Assembly (NCBI GenBank): GCA_007119095.1
Contig: SKQI01000248.1
Location: 1-35,533, forward strand
Origin: Wenzhouxiangella sp.
Lineage (GTDB): Bacteria; Pseudomonadota; Gammaproteobacteria; Xanthomonadales; Wenzhouxiangellaceae
Reading direction: 5' to 3'
Length of the DNA stretch: 35,533 nt
How positions within the stretch are numbered: the stretch's first letter is position 1; each line of letters begins with the position of its first letter. Below, piece by piece: positions 7,857-16,350 of the stretch. Position numbers and translations under genes: made by a program. The notes beneath the pieces are model-generated. The model ran no database searches and had not been told where the DNA came from. It saw only the letters and a program-made list of their open reading frames with translations.

Positions 7857-7883
7857 TCGACAAGAGATCTTTGCGGACCGCCC

Positions 7884-8987
7884 ATGCGCGCCATCATTCA
7901 CGTTGATATGGATGCCTTCTTTGCCAGCGTGGAGCAGCACGATGATCCGGCCCTGCGTGGCCGTCCAGTGATGGTGGGCGGCGGTAGTCATCGGGGCGTG
8001 GTCGCCGCGGCCAGCTACGAGGCGCGCCAGTTCGGCGTGCGCTCTGCGATGCCGGGCGCGGTGGCGCGCCGCTTGTGCCCACAGGGTGTTTTCGTCAAAT
8101 CACGATTTGCTCGTTATCGCGAAGTGTCTGCCGAAATCTTCACAATCTTCCGTCGCTATACCGACCTGGTGGAAGGGTTGAGTCTGGATGAGGCCTTTCT
8201 CGATGTCAGCGAAGCCGTGCGTCCGGAACGGGGGCTGGAGCAGATCGGCCGGGCCATCAAGCGCGATATCGGCCGTGTCTGTGGGCTCACGGCTTCGGTT
8301 GGCATGGCCCACAACAAGCTGCTGGCCAAGCTCGCTTCCGATTACGACAAGCCTGATGGTTTCACCCTGGTGCGTTTTGAGGATACCCGGCGATTTCTCG
8401 ATCCGCTGCCGATTCGGCGTCTGCCCGGCATTGGTCCGCGCAGCGCCGACAAGCTGCACGATGCCGGCATCTACACCTTGGGCCAGCTCAGAAGGACGCC
8501 GAGTGAGCTGCTGTTCGAGCTATTCGGCGCAACCGGCCTGGAGTTCGCCCGGCGCGCCGCCGGTAAGGATGAGCGTCCGGTCAAGTCAACCCGGGTGCGG
8601 CGTTCGATCAGCCAGGAAAACACATTCAGCCAGGACCATACATCGCTGGCATCGCTGCGGCCTGTTCTGCAGGCACAGTCCGAGCAAGTCGCCGAAACGC
8701 TGGTCAGGAAACAACTGTACGCTCGCACGGTCACCCTCAAACTTCGGTCCAGCCGCTTTTCCACCCTGACCCGAAGTTTGTCTCTGAATGGCTACACCCA
8801 GAGCGCGGATCGGATCAGCGCCACGGCCTTTGAACTGTTGGAAAACTGGGCGGAATGGCGATCTGGTTTTGCCGTTCGCCTGCTCGGTGTCGGCGTCAGC
8901 GGCCTCGAGGCCCAACCAGCCCTCGAAACCATCCTCGATGAAAACCAGGGCTGCAACCAGCCAAGTGCCGATGGCGGAGGCCACTGA
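7884..8987 (+). CDS. dinB: DNA polymerase IV (Y family)
   Basis: Error-prone translesion polymerase, 367 aa. Residues 5-17 HVDMDAFFASVEQ contain the first metal ligand Asp8; GLSLDEAFLDVS supplies Asp102 and Glu103; SYEARQFGVRSAMP is the fingers motif; LASDYDKPDG and the helix-hairpin-helix LPGIGPRSADKL follow, then a little-finger domain. Full length with no C-terminal beta-clamp peptide that I can name with confidence. It is a single gene, convergent with fadD, and its last codons form one arm of a strong hairpin. Confidence 0.95.
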   Translation: MRAIIHVDMDAFFASVEQHDDPALRGRPVMVGGGSHRGVVAAASYEARQFGVRSAMPGAVARRLCPQGVFVKSRFARYREVSAEIFTIFRRYTDLVEGLSLDEAFLDVSEAVRPERGLEQIGRAIKRDIGRVCGLTASVGMAHNKLLAKLASDYDKPDGFTLVRFEDTRRFLDPLPIRRLPGIGPRSADKLHDAGIYTLGQLRRTPSELLFELFGATGLEFARRAAGKDERPVKSTRVRRSISQENTFSQDHTSLASLRPVLQAQSEQVAETLVRKQLYARTVTLKLRSSRFSTLTRSLSLNGYTQSADRISATAFELLENWAEWRSGFAVRLLGVGVSGLEAQPALETILDENQGCNQPSADGGGH

Positions 8988-9000
8988 GGGCCTCCGCCAT
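8971..9000. terminator. 12-bp perfect stem-loop straddling the dinB stop codon
   Basis: ATGGCGGAGGCC (8971-8982), loop ACTGAG, GGCCTCCGCCAT (8989-9000). The loop contains the dinB TGA. There is no T-tract after the stem on either strand, so a simple intrinsic terminator is not supported. It sits between convergent dinB and fadD and may protect 3' ends or act as a two-way weak terminator. A second small inverted repeat (CCCGA/TCGGG, 9021-9036) follows. Confidence 0.6.
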
Positions 9001-9052
9001 CAAAACATCAATCGGAACATCCCGATGATTGTCGGGCTAACGACTTGCCATC

Positions 9053-10741
9053 TCAGCTATCGGAACTGCGCGGTTCGCCAAACTGATCGCGCAGCTCGCG
9101 TCTGAGGATCTTGCCAACATTGGTCTTCGGCAGTTCGTCCACGAACTCGACGTATTTAGGAACCTTGTAGCCGGTCAACTCCTTGCGGCAGTGCTCACGC
9201 ACTTCCTTGACGGTCAGGGATTCGTCCTTGCGCACGACCACGACCTTGACCACTTCGCCCGATTTCTCATCCGGCGCGCCAATCGCGCCGACCTCAAGCA
9301 CTTTCGGGTGAGCAGCGACCACATCCTCGATTTCATTGGGATAGACGTTGAAGCCGGAGACCAGGATCATGTCCTTCTTGCGATCGACGATATAGAAAAA
9401 ACCCTGCTCGTCCATTTTCGCCATGTCACCGGTTTTCAGCCAACCCTCGTCATCAAGCACCTTGGCCGTCTCTTCCGGTCGGTTCCAGTAGCCTTTCATT
9501 ACCTGCGGGCCGTGGACGCACAGCTCGCCGGTTTCGCCGGCCGGCTGAGCATTGCCATCGGGGTCGATGACCTTGCACGAAGTCGAGGAAATCGGCAAAC
9601 CAATGGCGCCGTTGTAATCGGTCAGAGTCATCGGGTTGATGCAGGCTGCCGGCGATGTTTCGGTCAGACCATAGGCTTCGATCAACGGCACACCGGTAAT
9701 CTTTTTCCACTTGTCGGCCACGGCACGCTGTACGGCCATGCCACCGCCGAGGGTCATCCGCAGATTGGAAAAGTCGAGCTCGCTGAAGCCCGGCGTGTTG
9801 AGCAAGCCATTGAACAAGGTATTGACCCCGGTAATGGCGGTGAAATCGACGTTCGACAGTTCCTTGATGAAGCCGGGCATGTCGCGTGGGTTGGTGATCA
9901 GCACGTTGCGACCGCCGAACTTGAGGAAAACCAGGCAGTTGGCCGTCAGGGCAAAGATATGGTAGAGGGGCAGGGCGGTGATGATGGTTTCCGCGCCCGG
10001 ACTGACCCGGTCACCCAGCCAGGCCGAGGACTGCTGCATATTGGCAACCATGTTGCCATGGGTCAGCATGGCTCCCTTGGAAACGCCGGTGGTGCCGCCG
10101 GTGTATTGCAGGAACGCCAAGTCATCATGCCCCAGCTTGGTCGGGGTCAGTTTGGCGCCGGCCCCGTCGGCCAGCACGCGCTTGAAGGGTATCGCGTCGG
10201 GCAGGTTGAACTTCGGCACCATCTTTTTGATGTAGCGAAGCACGAAATTCATGATCGCTCCCTTGGGGAATCCGACCATGTCGCCCATGGTGGTCAAAAT
10301 GACGTGTTCGACATCCGTGTCATCAATGACCGCCTCAAGCACGTTGGCGAAATTCTCGATAATGACGATCGCGCGAGCGCCTGAGTCCTTGAGCTGATGC
10401 TTCAGCTCGCGAGCGGTATACAGCGGGTTGGTATTGACCACGACCAGCCCGGCCCGCAAAGCACCGAACACGGCGATGGGGTACTGCAGCACGTTCGGCA
10501 TCATGATGGCGATACGGTCGCCCGGATTCAGCCCCAGCGCCTGTAGCCGGGCACCAAAAGCGCGGCTGTACTCGTCAACCTGGGCATAGGTGAGGGTGGC
10601 GCCAAAATTCACATAGGCCACCTTGTCTGCATATTCCTGACAACTTTTTTCGATGACCTCGACCACCGAGCTGAATTCGTTCATGTCGATTTCGGCAGGC
10701 ACGTTGGCCGGATACTGGTCAAGCCACGGTTTTTCGGACAT
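9053..10741 (-). CDS. fadD: Long-chain fatty acyl-CoA synthetase
   Basis: Adenylates free fatty acids and transfers them to CoA at the inner face of the inner membrane, the entry step of beta-oxidation and lipid recycling. The 562-aa length equals that of E. coli FadD. Seen in order: the AMP-binding loop [12 protein letters not shown] (213-224), YGLTETSPA, the [12 protein letters not shown] aspartate motif, and the linker and C-domain [22 protein letters not shown], ending with the acyl-transfer region [11 protein letters not shown], which contains the catalytic lysine. Divergent from the GCS2-CBS gene across about 150 bp that hold inverted repeats. Other fad genes are not in the window. Confidence 0.95.
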   Translation of the reverse strand: MSEKPWLDQYPANVPAEIDMNEFSSVVEVIEKSCQEYADKVAYVNFGATLTYAQVDEYSRAFGARLQALGLNPGDRIAIMMPNVLQYPIAVFGALRAGLVVVNTNPLYTARELKHQLKDSGARAIVIIENFANVLEAVIDDTDVEHVILTTMGDMVGFPKGAIMNFVLRYIKKMVPKFNLPDAIPFKRVLADGAGAKLTPTKLGHDDLAFLQYTGGTTGVSKGAMLTHGNMVANMQQSSAWLGDRVSPGAETIITALPLYHIFALTANCLVFLKFGGRNVLITNPRDMPGFIKELSNVDFTAITGVNTLFNGLLNTPGFSELDFSNLRMTLGGGMAVQRAVADKWKKITGVPLIEAYGLTETSPAACINPMTLTDYNGAIGLPISSTSCKVIDPDGNAQPAGETGELCVHGPQVMKGYWNRPEETAKVLDDEGWLKTGDMAKMDEQGFFYIVDRKKDMILVSGFNVYPNEIEDVVAAHPKVLEVGAIGAPDEKSGEVVKVVVVRKDESLTVKEVREHCRKELTGYKVPKYVEFVDELPKTNVGKILRRELRDQFGEPRSSDS

Positions 10742-10769
10742 GTTGTTCTACCCTTGTATTTGATCTTTA

Positions 10770-10785
10770 TGGACTACCAAGTCCA
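10770..10785. promoter_or_regulatory. Inverted repeat in the fadD / GCS2-CBS divergent region, possible operator
   Basis: TGGACT-ACCA-AGTCCA is a perfect 6-bp dyad 29 nt upstream of the fadD start, adjoining the 10-bp palindrome CCAAGCTTGG (10783-10792). The position suits a repressor site. It does not match the PsrA or FadR consensus that I know, so the regulator is unknown. Confidence 0.35.
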
Positions 10786-10894
10786 AGCTTGGCATAGCTT
10801 GCGCGCCGACACAAGCAGCGCCCGGATTTGCCCAGGAGACACGAGCCGTTTATCATCGCTGAAACCGACGGCGTGGCCAGGAACAGCGAATCTC

Positions 10895-12808
10895 ATGGGC
10901 GAACAAAACGTACAGCAGACCAGCGACGAAACCACTCGCCGCGCATTCATGAAGGCCTTGCTCGACGAGGTCAGGGCCCTGGAAGACATGCATCAAAACG
11001 GCATGTTCGAGTCCGGGGTGCGTCGTATTGGCGCCGAACAGGAAATGTTTCTGGTCGATCGCGCCGCCCGGCCGGCCCTGACGGCCATGCAGATTCTCGA
11101 ACGCATGGATGACCCCCGTTTCACCCATGAACTGGGGCTATTCAATCTGGAAGCAAACCTGTCACCGCTGGAGTTGGGCGGCAACTGCTTGCGCCAGCTT
11201 GAGGCCGAAACCAACGAGGTGATGGGCATTGCCCGCGACAAGGCAGCCGAGGTCGGGAGCCGAGTCGCCCTGGTCGGCATCCTGCCTACCCTGACGCGCG
11301 AACATCTGAGTCTGGATGCGATCGTTCCCACGGCGCGTTACTTTGCCCTTAACGAGGCTTTGCTGCGTCTTCGGGGCAGCAATTTCCAGATTTCGATCAA
11401 GGGTATTGACCAGCTCAGCTTCAATCATGACAACCTGATGCTGGAGGCCTGCAATACCAGTTTCCAGATCCACTTCCAGGTCGGCCCGGAAGAGTTTGCG
11501 CATCTCTACAACATTGCCCAGGCTGTGACCGGACCGCTGCTGGCCGCGTCGGTCAATTCACCCATTCTGCTGGGCAAACGCCTCTGGCACGAAAGTCGAA
11601 TTGCCGTCTTCGAGCACTCGATTGATGCTCGCTCCGAGGCCCACGCCGCCCGCGGCCACAAGCCCAGGGTTCATTTTGGCGACAGCTGGATCGACGAATC
11701 GGTGATCGAGATTTTCAAGGAAGATATCGCTCGCTTCCGGGTCATTCTCACGACCGAGTTTGAAGATGATCCGATTGGCATGGTGGCTCGAGGCGAGGTA
11801 CCCAAGCTGAACGCACTGCGCTTGCACAATGGTACGGTCTATCGCTGGAATCGCGCCTGTTACGGGATTTCCGACAACGGCAAACCGCATCTGCGCATCG
11901 AAAACCGGGTCATTCCCTCGGGACCAACGGTGTTGGATGAGGTTGGCAACGCCGCTTTCTTTTTCGGCATGATGGCGAAACTCTCTCGCTCGGTCGACGA
12001 TATTCGAGAGCACCTCAGTTTCTCCGACGTCAAGTCGAATTTCTTGGCTGCTGCCCGAGAAGGCATTCGCGCCCAGCAGGTCTGGTTTGATGATCGCCAG
12101 ATGACCGCCCAGGAGCTGGTTCTCGATATTCTGCTGCCACTGGCCAGGGAAGGCCTGACCGAAGCCGGTATCGACAGCGACGATATCGACCGTTACCTGG
12201 GCGCGGTTCAGAAGCGCGTCGAGCGTCGACGCACCGGGGCACGCTGGCAGCTGGAGTCACTGGAGAACATGCGCGGCCAGGGCAGCGCTCACGAGTGCCT
12301 CCGGGCGCTGACCTCCAGCATGCTTGATCAGCAGCACTCGGGCAAACCCATCGCCGATTGGGAGTTGGCCGAATTCTGCCGCAGCCAGGACTGGCGGGAC
12401 AGTTACCGCACCGTTGGTCAATTCATGGCCACCGACCTGTTTACCGTCCGCCCGGACGACATCGTCGACTTCGCCGCCAGCCTGATGGAGTGGCGCTACG
12501 TCCGTCACGTGCCGGTCGAAGACGACTCCGGCCAGTTGCTTGGACTGATCTCGCACCGGCAGCTGCTGCGTCTGATCGCCCGCGGGGGCAAAATGGACCA
12601 AAGCACCATGGTCCGGGACATCATGCGTCCGGACCCGCTGTCCGTCAGCCCTGATACAACAACGGTGGAGGCCATTCGGCTGATGCGTGAGAAACGTCTG
12701 AGCTGTCTCCCTGTGGTCGAAGATGGCAAGCTGGTCGGCCTGGTTACCGAATATGACCTGATCGTGGTCGCCGGCCGCCTGCTGGAAAGCTACCTGGCCG
12801 AAGAATGA
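10895..12808 (+). CDS. Glutamate-cysteine ligase-like (GCS2) protein fused to a CBS domain pair
   Basis: The N-terminal two thirds resemble the GCS2/YbdK carboxylate-amine ligase family: RRIGAEQEMFLVD, ELGLFNLEANLSP, ARYFALNEALLRLRG, EACNTSFQIHFQVG and the LRIENRVIPSGPT segment. The last 130 residues are two CBS domains: MATDLFTVRPDDIV...LLGLISHRQLL (about 505-570) and MRPDPLSVSPDTTTVEAI...LVGLVTEYDLI (about 575-632), which normally bind adenine nucleotides. A ligase gated by adenylate state is a reasonable inference; the substrate is unknown and true GshA activity is not shown. The ORF-track TTG start at 10754 adds 47 unconserved residues; ATG 10895 with AGGA at 10880-10883 is preferred (637 aa). 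The stop overlaps the next start (ATGA). Confidence 0.8.
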   Translation: MGEQNVQQTSDETTRRAFMKALLDEVRALEDMHQNGMFESGVRRIGAEQEMFLVDRAARPALTAMQILERMDDPRFTHELGLFNLEANLSPLELGGNCLRQLEAETNEVMGIARDKAAEVGSRVALVGILPTLTREHLSLDAIVPTARYFALNEALLRLRGSNFQISIKGIDQLSFNHDNLMLEACNTSFQIHFQVGPEEFAHLYNIAQAVTGPLLAASVNSPILLGKRLWHESRIAVFEHSIDARSEAHAARGHKPRVHFGDSWIDESVIEIFKEDIARFRVILTTEFEDDPIGMVARGEVPKLNALRLHNGTVYRWNRACYGISDNGKPHLRIENRVIPSGPTVLDEVGNAAFFFGMMAKLSRSVDDIREHLSFSDVKSNFLAAAREGIRAQQVWFDDRQMTAQELVLDILLPLAREGLTEAGIDSDDIDRYLGAVQKRVERRRTGARWQLESLENMRGQGSAHECLRALTSSMLDQQHSGKPIADWELAEFCRSQDWRDSYRTVGQFMATDLFTVRPDDIVDFAASLMEWRYVRHVPVEDDSGQLLGLISHRQLLRLIARGGKMDQSTMVRDIMRPDPLSVSPDTTTVEAIRLMREKRLSCLPVVEDGKLVGLVTEYDLIVVAGRLLESYLAEE

Positions 12809-13281
12809 GCGCCCGCCCACGCATGGATCGACAGCGGCTGACTGTCGCGGCCATCGTACTGGCCGTGCTTGCAACGCTGCTGCTGGTCGCCTGCGCACCA
12901 CCCTTGCCCGACGAGGAGCTGATCCGTCAGCGCCACGACGATATGGCCCAGGGGCTGGCCGATCGCAGCGCGCGGGCCGTGATGGCACCGTTGGCCGACG
13001 ATTTCAGCGCCGAGACCTGGAATCTCGACTTGCGCGGTGTGCGCCTGTTGCTGGAGCGGGAAATGCGCGCTCACGAGCGCCTGCGTGCCCGCATTCAGGA
13101 TTTTTCGGTCACCCTGCACGGAGAAGCGCGTGCCACTGCTGACTTCCGGCTGATCCTCACCGGCGGCAGCGGTCTCATTCCCGAGCGTGTCCGCGGTTAC
13201 CGCGTTCGAACCGGTTGGCGTCGTGAAGGTTCGGACTGGGTGATGATTTCGGCCAGTTGGGAAGACGTGGTTGGTCAGTGA
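12805..13281 (+). CDS. Small lipoprotein, function unknown
   Basis: The 158-aa product opens with a basic stretch, a hydrophobic segment (residues 12-29) and a lipobox LVAC with Cys30, followed by Ala-Pro, so lipidation and likely outer-membrane sorting are predicted. The rest is a compact alpha/beta region with PLADDFSAETWNLDLRGVRLLL and a C-terminal strand pair GWRREGSDWVMISASWED, which looks like the cone-shaped NTF2/SnoaL fold, though I cannot assign a family. Overlaps the upstream and downstream genes by 4 nt each, so it is cotranslated with the GCS2-CBS protein and the helicase. No function is inferred. Confidence 0.75.
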   Translation: MSARPRMDRQRLTVAAIVLAVLATLLLVACAPPLPDEELIRQRHDDMAQGLADRSARAVMAPLADDFSAETWNLDLRGVRLLLEREMRAHERLRARIQDFSVTLHGEARATADFRLILTGGSGLIPERVRGYRVRTGWRREGSDWVMISASWEDVVGQ

Positions 13282-16200
13282 GTACGGCCATCGGCACCAA
13301 GGCCCTGCCCGAATCCCATCTATCGCCCCGTATCCGACGCTGGTTTGTTGACCGTTACGGCCGACCGACCGCCGTTCAGGCTGCGGCCTGGCCGGTCATT
13401 GCCGCCGGCGACAATGCCCTGGTTGTCGGCGCCACCGGCAGCGGAAAATCACTCGCCGCCTGGCTACCACTGATCGGGCGGCTGGCCGTATCGGGCCATC
13501 AGCGTGGCGTCAGCCTGCTCTACATTTCCCCGTTACGTGCCTTGTCGCGCGATATGGCCAACGGCCTGGAAGCCTGCCTCGAGGGCCTGGCGCGGGTTGA
13601 TTGCCGCGACGGCCAGGTCTTGCAAATCGGCCTGCGCACGGGTGATACCAGGCCGACCGAGCGGGCCAGGCAGCGGCGCTGCCCACCCGACATCCTGCTC
13701 ACCACGCCGGAGAGCCTGTTTGTTCTGCTTGGGAGCCGCGGCGGTCGCGACATGCTGCGCCAGGTGCGCGGTGTGATCGTCGATGAAATCCATGCCCTTG
13801 TCGAAAACAAGCGCGGCGCCCACCTGGCCCTGTCGCTGGAAAGATTGCAAAACCTGACTGGCGAACCCCTGCAGCGGATCGGACTATCCGCCACATCGCG
13901 GCCCAGGCGGCTTGCGGCCGGCTTTCTGGCCGGCGCCGGCCGGTCTTGCAGAATAGTGGGCGATCAGGCCAACACCATCCCGGAGCTCAAGCTTGAGCTG
14001 CCTGACACGCCGCTGGGACCTTTTGCGGGTAGCAACCACTGGGATCAGATCAACAACCGGCTGGTCGTGCTGGCCACGCAACCAGGCAACATGCTGGTGT
14101 TCTGCAATACCCGCTCACAGGTCGAACGGGTCGCCGCGCAGCTGGAAGATCACTTGCCGAATGACGCCCTCGCGGTCCATCACGGCAGCGTTGGCCGCGA
14201 TCGTCGCGAAACCGTGGAACAGGGGATGAAACAGGGTCAGATCAAGGTCGTGGTCTGTTCTTCCTCGCTTGAACTCGGTATTGATATCGGTGTTTTGGAC
14301 AGGGTTTGCCAGCTGGGGGCGCCGAGGGGCATCAACCCCGTCAGACAAAGAGCAGGCAGGGCCAGACATCGCCCCGATGCCGTGCCCCGCCTGCATGCAT
14401 TTCCACTGACCCTGTCCGACCTGCTGGACTGGCAGGCGCTGGCCCAGGCCCTGGGACGCGGCCAGGTTGATGTGCTGCAGCCCTGCCGGGCGCCGCATGA
14501 TGTGCTTTGCCAACACCTTGTCGCGATAGTCGCGGCCGGGCAGGAACAGATCAGCGAAATCTACCGCACGGTCACGCGGGCCTTCCCATGGCGGAAACTG
14601 CCTCTCGAGCAACTGGAGAGCCTGATCGCGATGCTGCACGACGGATTCGTCCCTGGACGCGAAGTCGGGCTTGGCCCGATTATTCGCCTGGGCCCCGATC
14701 GACTGGTTGCTGCAACCGGTGCCGCCCGCATGGCTCTGCTCAATGCCGGCACCATCCCCGAATGGTTCGAATACGAAGTGATTGCGCCCGCTCAGGAGCT
14801 TCGTCTCGGCAAGCTCGACGAAGAATTTGCCTTCGAGTCCTCTCCCGGGCAGATCCTGCAGCTGGGTGGTCAGCATTGGCGCATTCTCAGGGTATTGCCC
14901 GGACGGGTCGAAGTAGAGGATGCCGGCGACGAAACGCCCAACCTGCCGTTCTGGTTTGGTGACGGCAGCGGTCGCAGTACCAGCCTGTCACGCCAGCTTG
15001 GCGTGCTGTTGGGCGCGGCCAATCGCGGCCGCCTGCCCGCAGACCCGCAGTTGGCGGCCTACCTTGCTGAAAGTCGGGCGAGCCTGGGCCGTTTGCCCGA
15101 TGATAGAAGGATCGTTCTGGAACGTTTCTTCGACCCGTCCGGTGACCAGCACCTGGTCATCCACAGCGTGTTCGGCGCCCGTCTGAACCGGGCCTGGGGC
15201 CTTGCCCTGCGCAAGCGCTTCTGCCGCGGCTTCAACTTCGAACTGCAAGCGGCGGCAACGGACAACGGCGTGCTGATTTCACTGGGCGCGGTACACAGTT
15301 TCGATCTCGACGAAGTGCCGGGCTGGTTGAAAGCAAGCCAGCTCAGGGATCTGCTGATCCAGGCCATGCTCGATACCCCGATTTTTCAGACCAGGCTGCG
15401 CTGGTGCGCCAATACCGCCATGGCCATCCAGCGCCGAGATTTTCAGGGCCGGATACCGGCCCAGGTACAGCGCAACCAGACCGAAAACCTGATCGCGAGG
15501 ATCTTCCCCGACCAGCTTGCCTGCCTGGAAAACCTGAGCGGCGAGCGCCGGGTTCCCGATCACCCCCTGGTCGAGCAAGCCCTGCGGGACTGCCTGAATG
15601 AGTACCTGGACCTGACCGGCCTGGAACGACTCTACCGACGCCTGGAGCGTGGCGAGGTGCATGTGCAGGCCGTCGATACAACCTTTCCTTCGCCACTGGC
15701 CATGGCACTCATTCATGCCCCGCGCAACAGCTTCCTGGATCCCGCGGCAGCGGAAGAAAGACGCACACGCAGCTTCGAGCAGCACCCGGACCGGAGAGCA
15801 GCGCCATCGGCCCGACCGCCGGCAGGCAGCTCGCCGGCCTTGAGCAGTGATCGTTTTGAACAACAGTTACTGTCTGCCGGCTATCTGTTGCCGGTCGAGG
15901 CCGAGCGCCAGGTGCTGGGTGCAGCTTTCCTGAAACTGGTACGCGACAGGTCAGCGATCAGCCTGCACCTGAACGCTGGGCAATGCCTCTGGGTTCATGT
16001 CGAGCGCCTGGCCGAAGCCATGGCCATCTGGCCTGATGCCCGGCTGCAGCCGCTGCTGCCGGCCGGGCTGCGGCCATCGCCGGTCAGCGACGCTGACGAA
16101 GCCTTGAGCCGGTTGCTTCTGGGGAGATGCCGCTTGCTCGGAGGGGTAACGGTGGCGCAGCTGGCTGGGGAAAATGGACTCGACATGACATCCATCCATG

Positions 16201-16304
16201 CTGCGTTATTGCGCCTTCGCACTGAAGGGTTGCTGACTTCTCAGGATCAGGGCGACAACGTCGTCTTCAGAGAAAGAAAACCCGCAGCCGTTGCTGCGGG
16301 TTGA
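13278..16304 (+). CDS. lhr: Lhr-type superfamily 2 DEAD/DEAH helicase
   Basis: ATP-dependent 3'-5' nucleic acid helicase of the Lhr-core family, linked in other bacteria to DNA repair. Visible motifs: Walker A GATGSGKS (51-58), motif II DEIH (169-172), motif III SATSRP, and motif VI QRAGRARHR (about 357-365), then the Lhr-specific winged-helix and beta-barrel region with FPWR, WRILRVLPGRVEVEDAGDETPNLPFW and GRSTSLSRQLG. The 1008 aa are longer than the minimal core of about 850 but shorter than E. coli Lhr (about 1540). GTG at 13278 overlaps the lipoprotein stop (GTGA) and is preferred to the TTG at 13257 in the ORF track. No phosphoesterase partner gene adjoins it. The last eight codons form a hairpin shared with the cox operon terminator. 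Confidence 0.88.
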   Translation: MSTAIGTKALPESHLSPRIRRWFVDRYGRPTAVQAAAWPVIAAGDNALVVGATGSGKSLAAWLPLIGRLAVSGHQRGVSLLYISPLRALSRDMANGLEACLEGLARVDCRDGQVLQIGLRTGDTRPTERARQRRCPPDILLTTPESLFVLLGSRGGRDMLRQVRGVIVDEIHALVENKRGAHLALSLERLQNLTGEPLQRIGLSATSRPRRLAAGFLAGAGRSCRIVGDQANTIPELKLELPDTPLGPFAGSNHWDQINNRLVVLATQPGNMLVFCNTRSQVERVAAQLEDHLPNDALAVHHGSVGRDRRETVEQGMKQGQIKVVVCSSSLELGIDIGVLDRVCQLGAPRGINPVRQRAGRARHRPDAVPRLHAFPLTLSDLLDWQALAQALGRGQVDVLQPCRAPHDVLCQHLVAIVAAGQEQISEIYRTVTRAFPWRKLPLEQLESLIAMLHDGFVPGREVGLGPIIRLGPDRLVAATGAARMALLNAGTIPEWFEYEVIAPAQELRLGKLDEEFAFESSPGQILQLGGQHWRILRVLPGRVEVEDAGDETPNLPFWFGDGSGRSTSLSRQLGVLLGAANRGRLPADPQLAAYLAESRASLGRLPDDRRIVLERFFDPSGDQHLVIHSVFGARLNRAWGLALRKRFCRGFNFELQAAATDNGVLISLGAVHSFDLDEVPGWLKASQLRDLLIQAMLDTPIFQTRLRWCANTAMAIQRRDFQGRIPAQVQRNQTENLIARIFPDQLACLENLSGERRVPDHPLVEQALRDCLNEYLDLTGLERLYRRLERGEVHVQAVDTTFPSPLAMALIHAPRNSFLDPAAAEERRTRSFEQHPDRRAAPSARPPAGSSPALSSDRFEQQLLSAGYLLPVEAERQVLGAAFLKLVRDRSAISLHLNAGQCLWVHVERLAEAMAIWPDARLQPLLPAGLRPSPVSDADEALSRLLLGRCRLLGGVTVAQLAGENGLDMTSIHAALLRLRTEGLLTSQDQGDNVVFRERKPAAVAAG
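16268..16302 (-). terminator. Intrinsic terminator of the cox operon, embedded in the 3' end of lhr
   Basis: Read on the minus strand: AACCCGCAGC, loop AACG, GCTGCGGGTT, then TTCTTTCTCT. The stem is a perfect 10 bp (16279-16302) with a pyrimidine/T-rich tail, about 50 nt beyond the coxC stop. On the plus strand the same bases encode the last residues and stop of Lhr and lack a T-tail. Confidence 0.75.
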
Positions 16305-16350
16305 GTCGATTCATTGGAGGGCAACGCGCCCGCCAGCAGCGCCGGCGGCA

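Larger units (their letters stand above)
7388..7883. other. Gene-free region of about 500 bp holding a structured repeat
   Basis: No supportable coding sequence. Both neighbouring genes point away from it. 7472-7774 is a large imperfect palindrome with internal hairpins; 7775-7832 is a further stem-loop; 7835-7854 is a weak hairpin plus T-run; the rest probably holds the divergent promoters of the aminotransferase gene and dinB. The ORF-track entries here (for example 7489..7863) translate the palindrome and are not credible genes. Confidence 0.8.

Noticed and set aside
7489-7863. 124-aa minus-strand ORF over the structured repeat
   Set aside because: The translation simply reads the palindrome arms and core hairpins; no protein-like features.
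7855-7883. Possible LexA/SOS box upstream of dinB
   Set aside because: No CTGT-N8-ACAG dyad or other LexA-like palindrome was found between the T-run and the ATG.
9191-10384. 397-aa ORF antisense to fadD
   Set aside because: No start signal or domain; follows the third-position GC bias of fadD.
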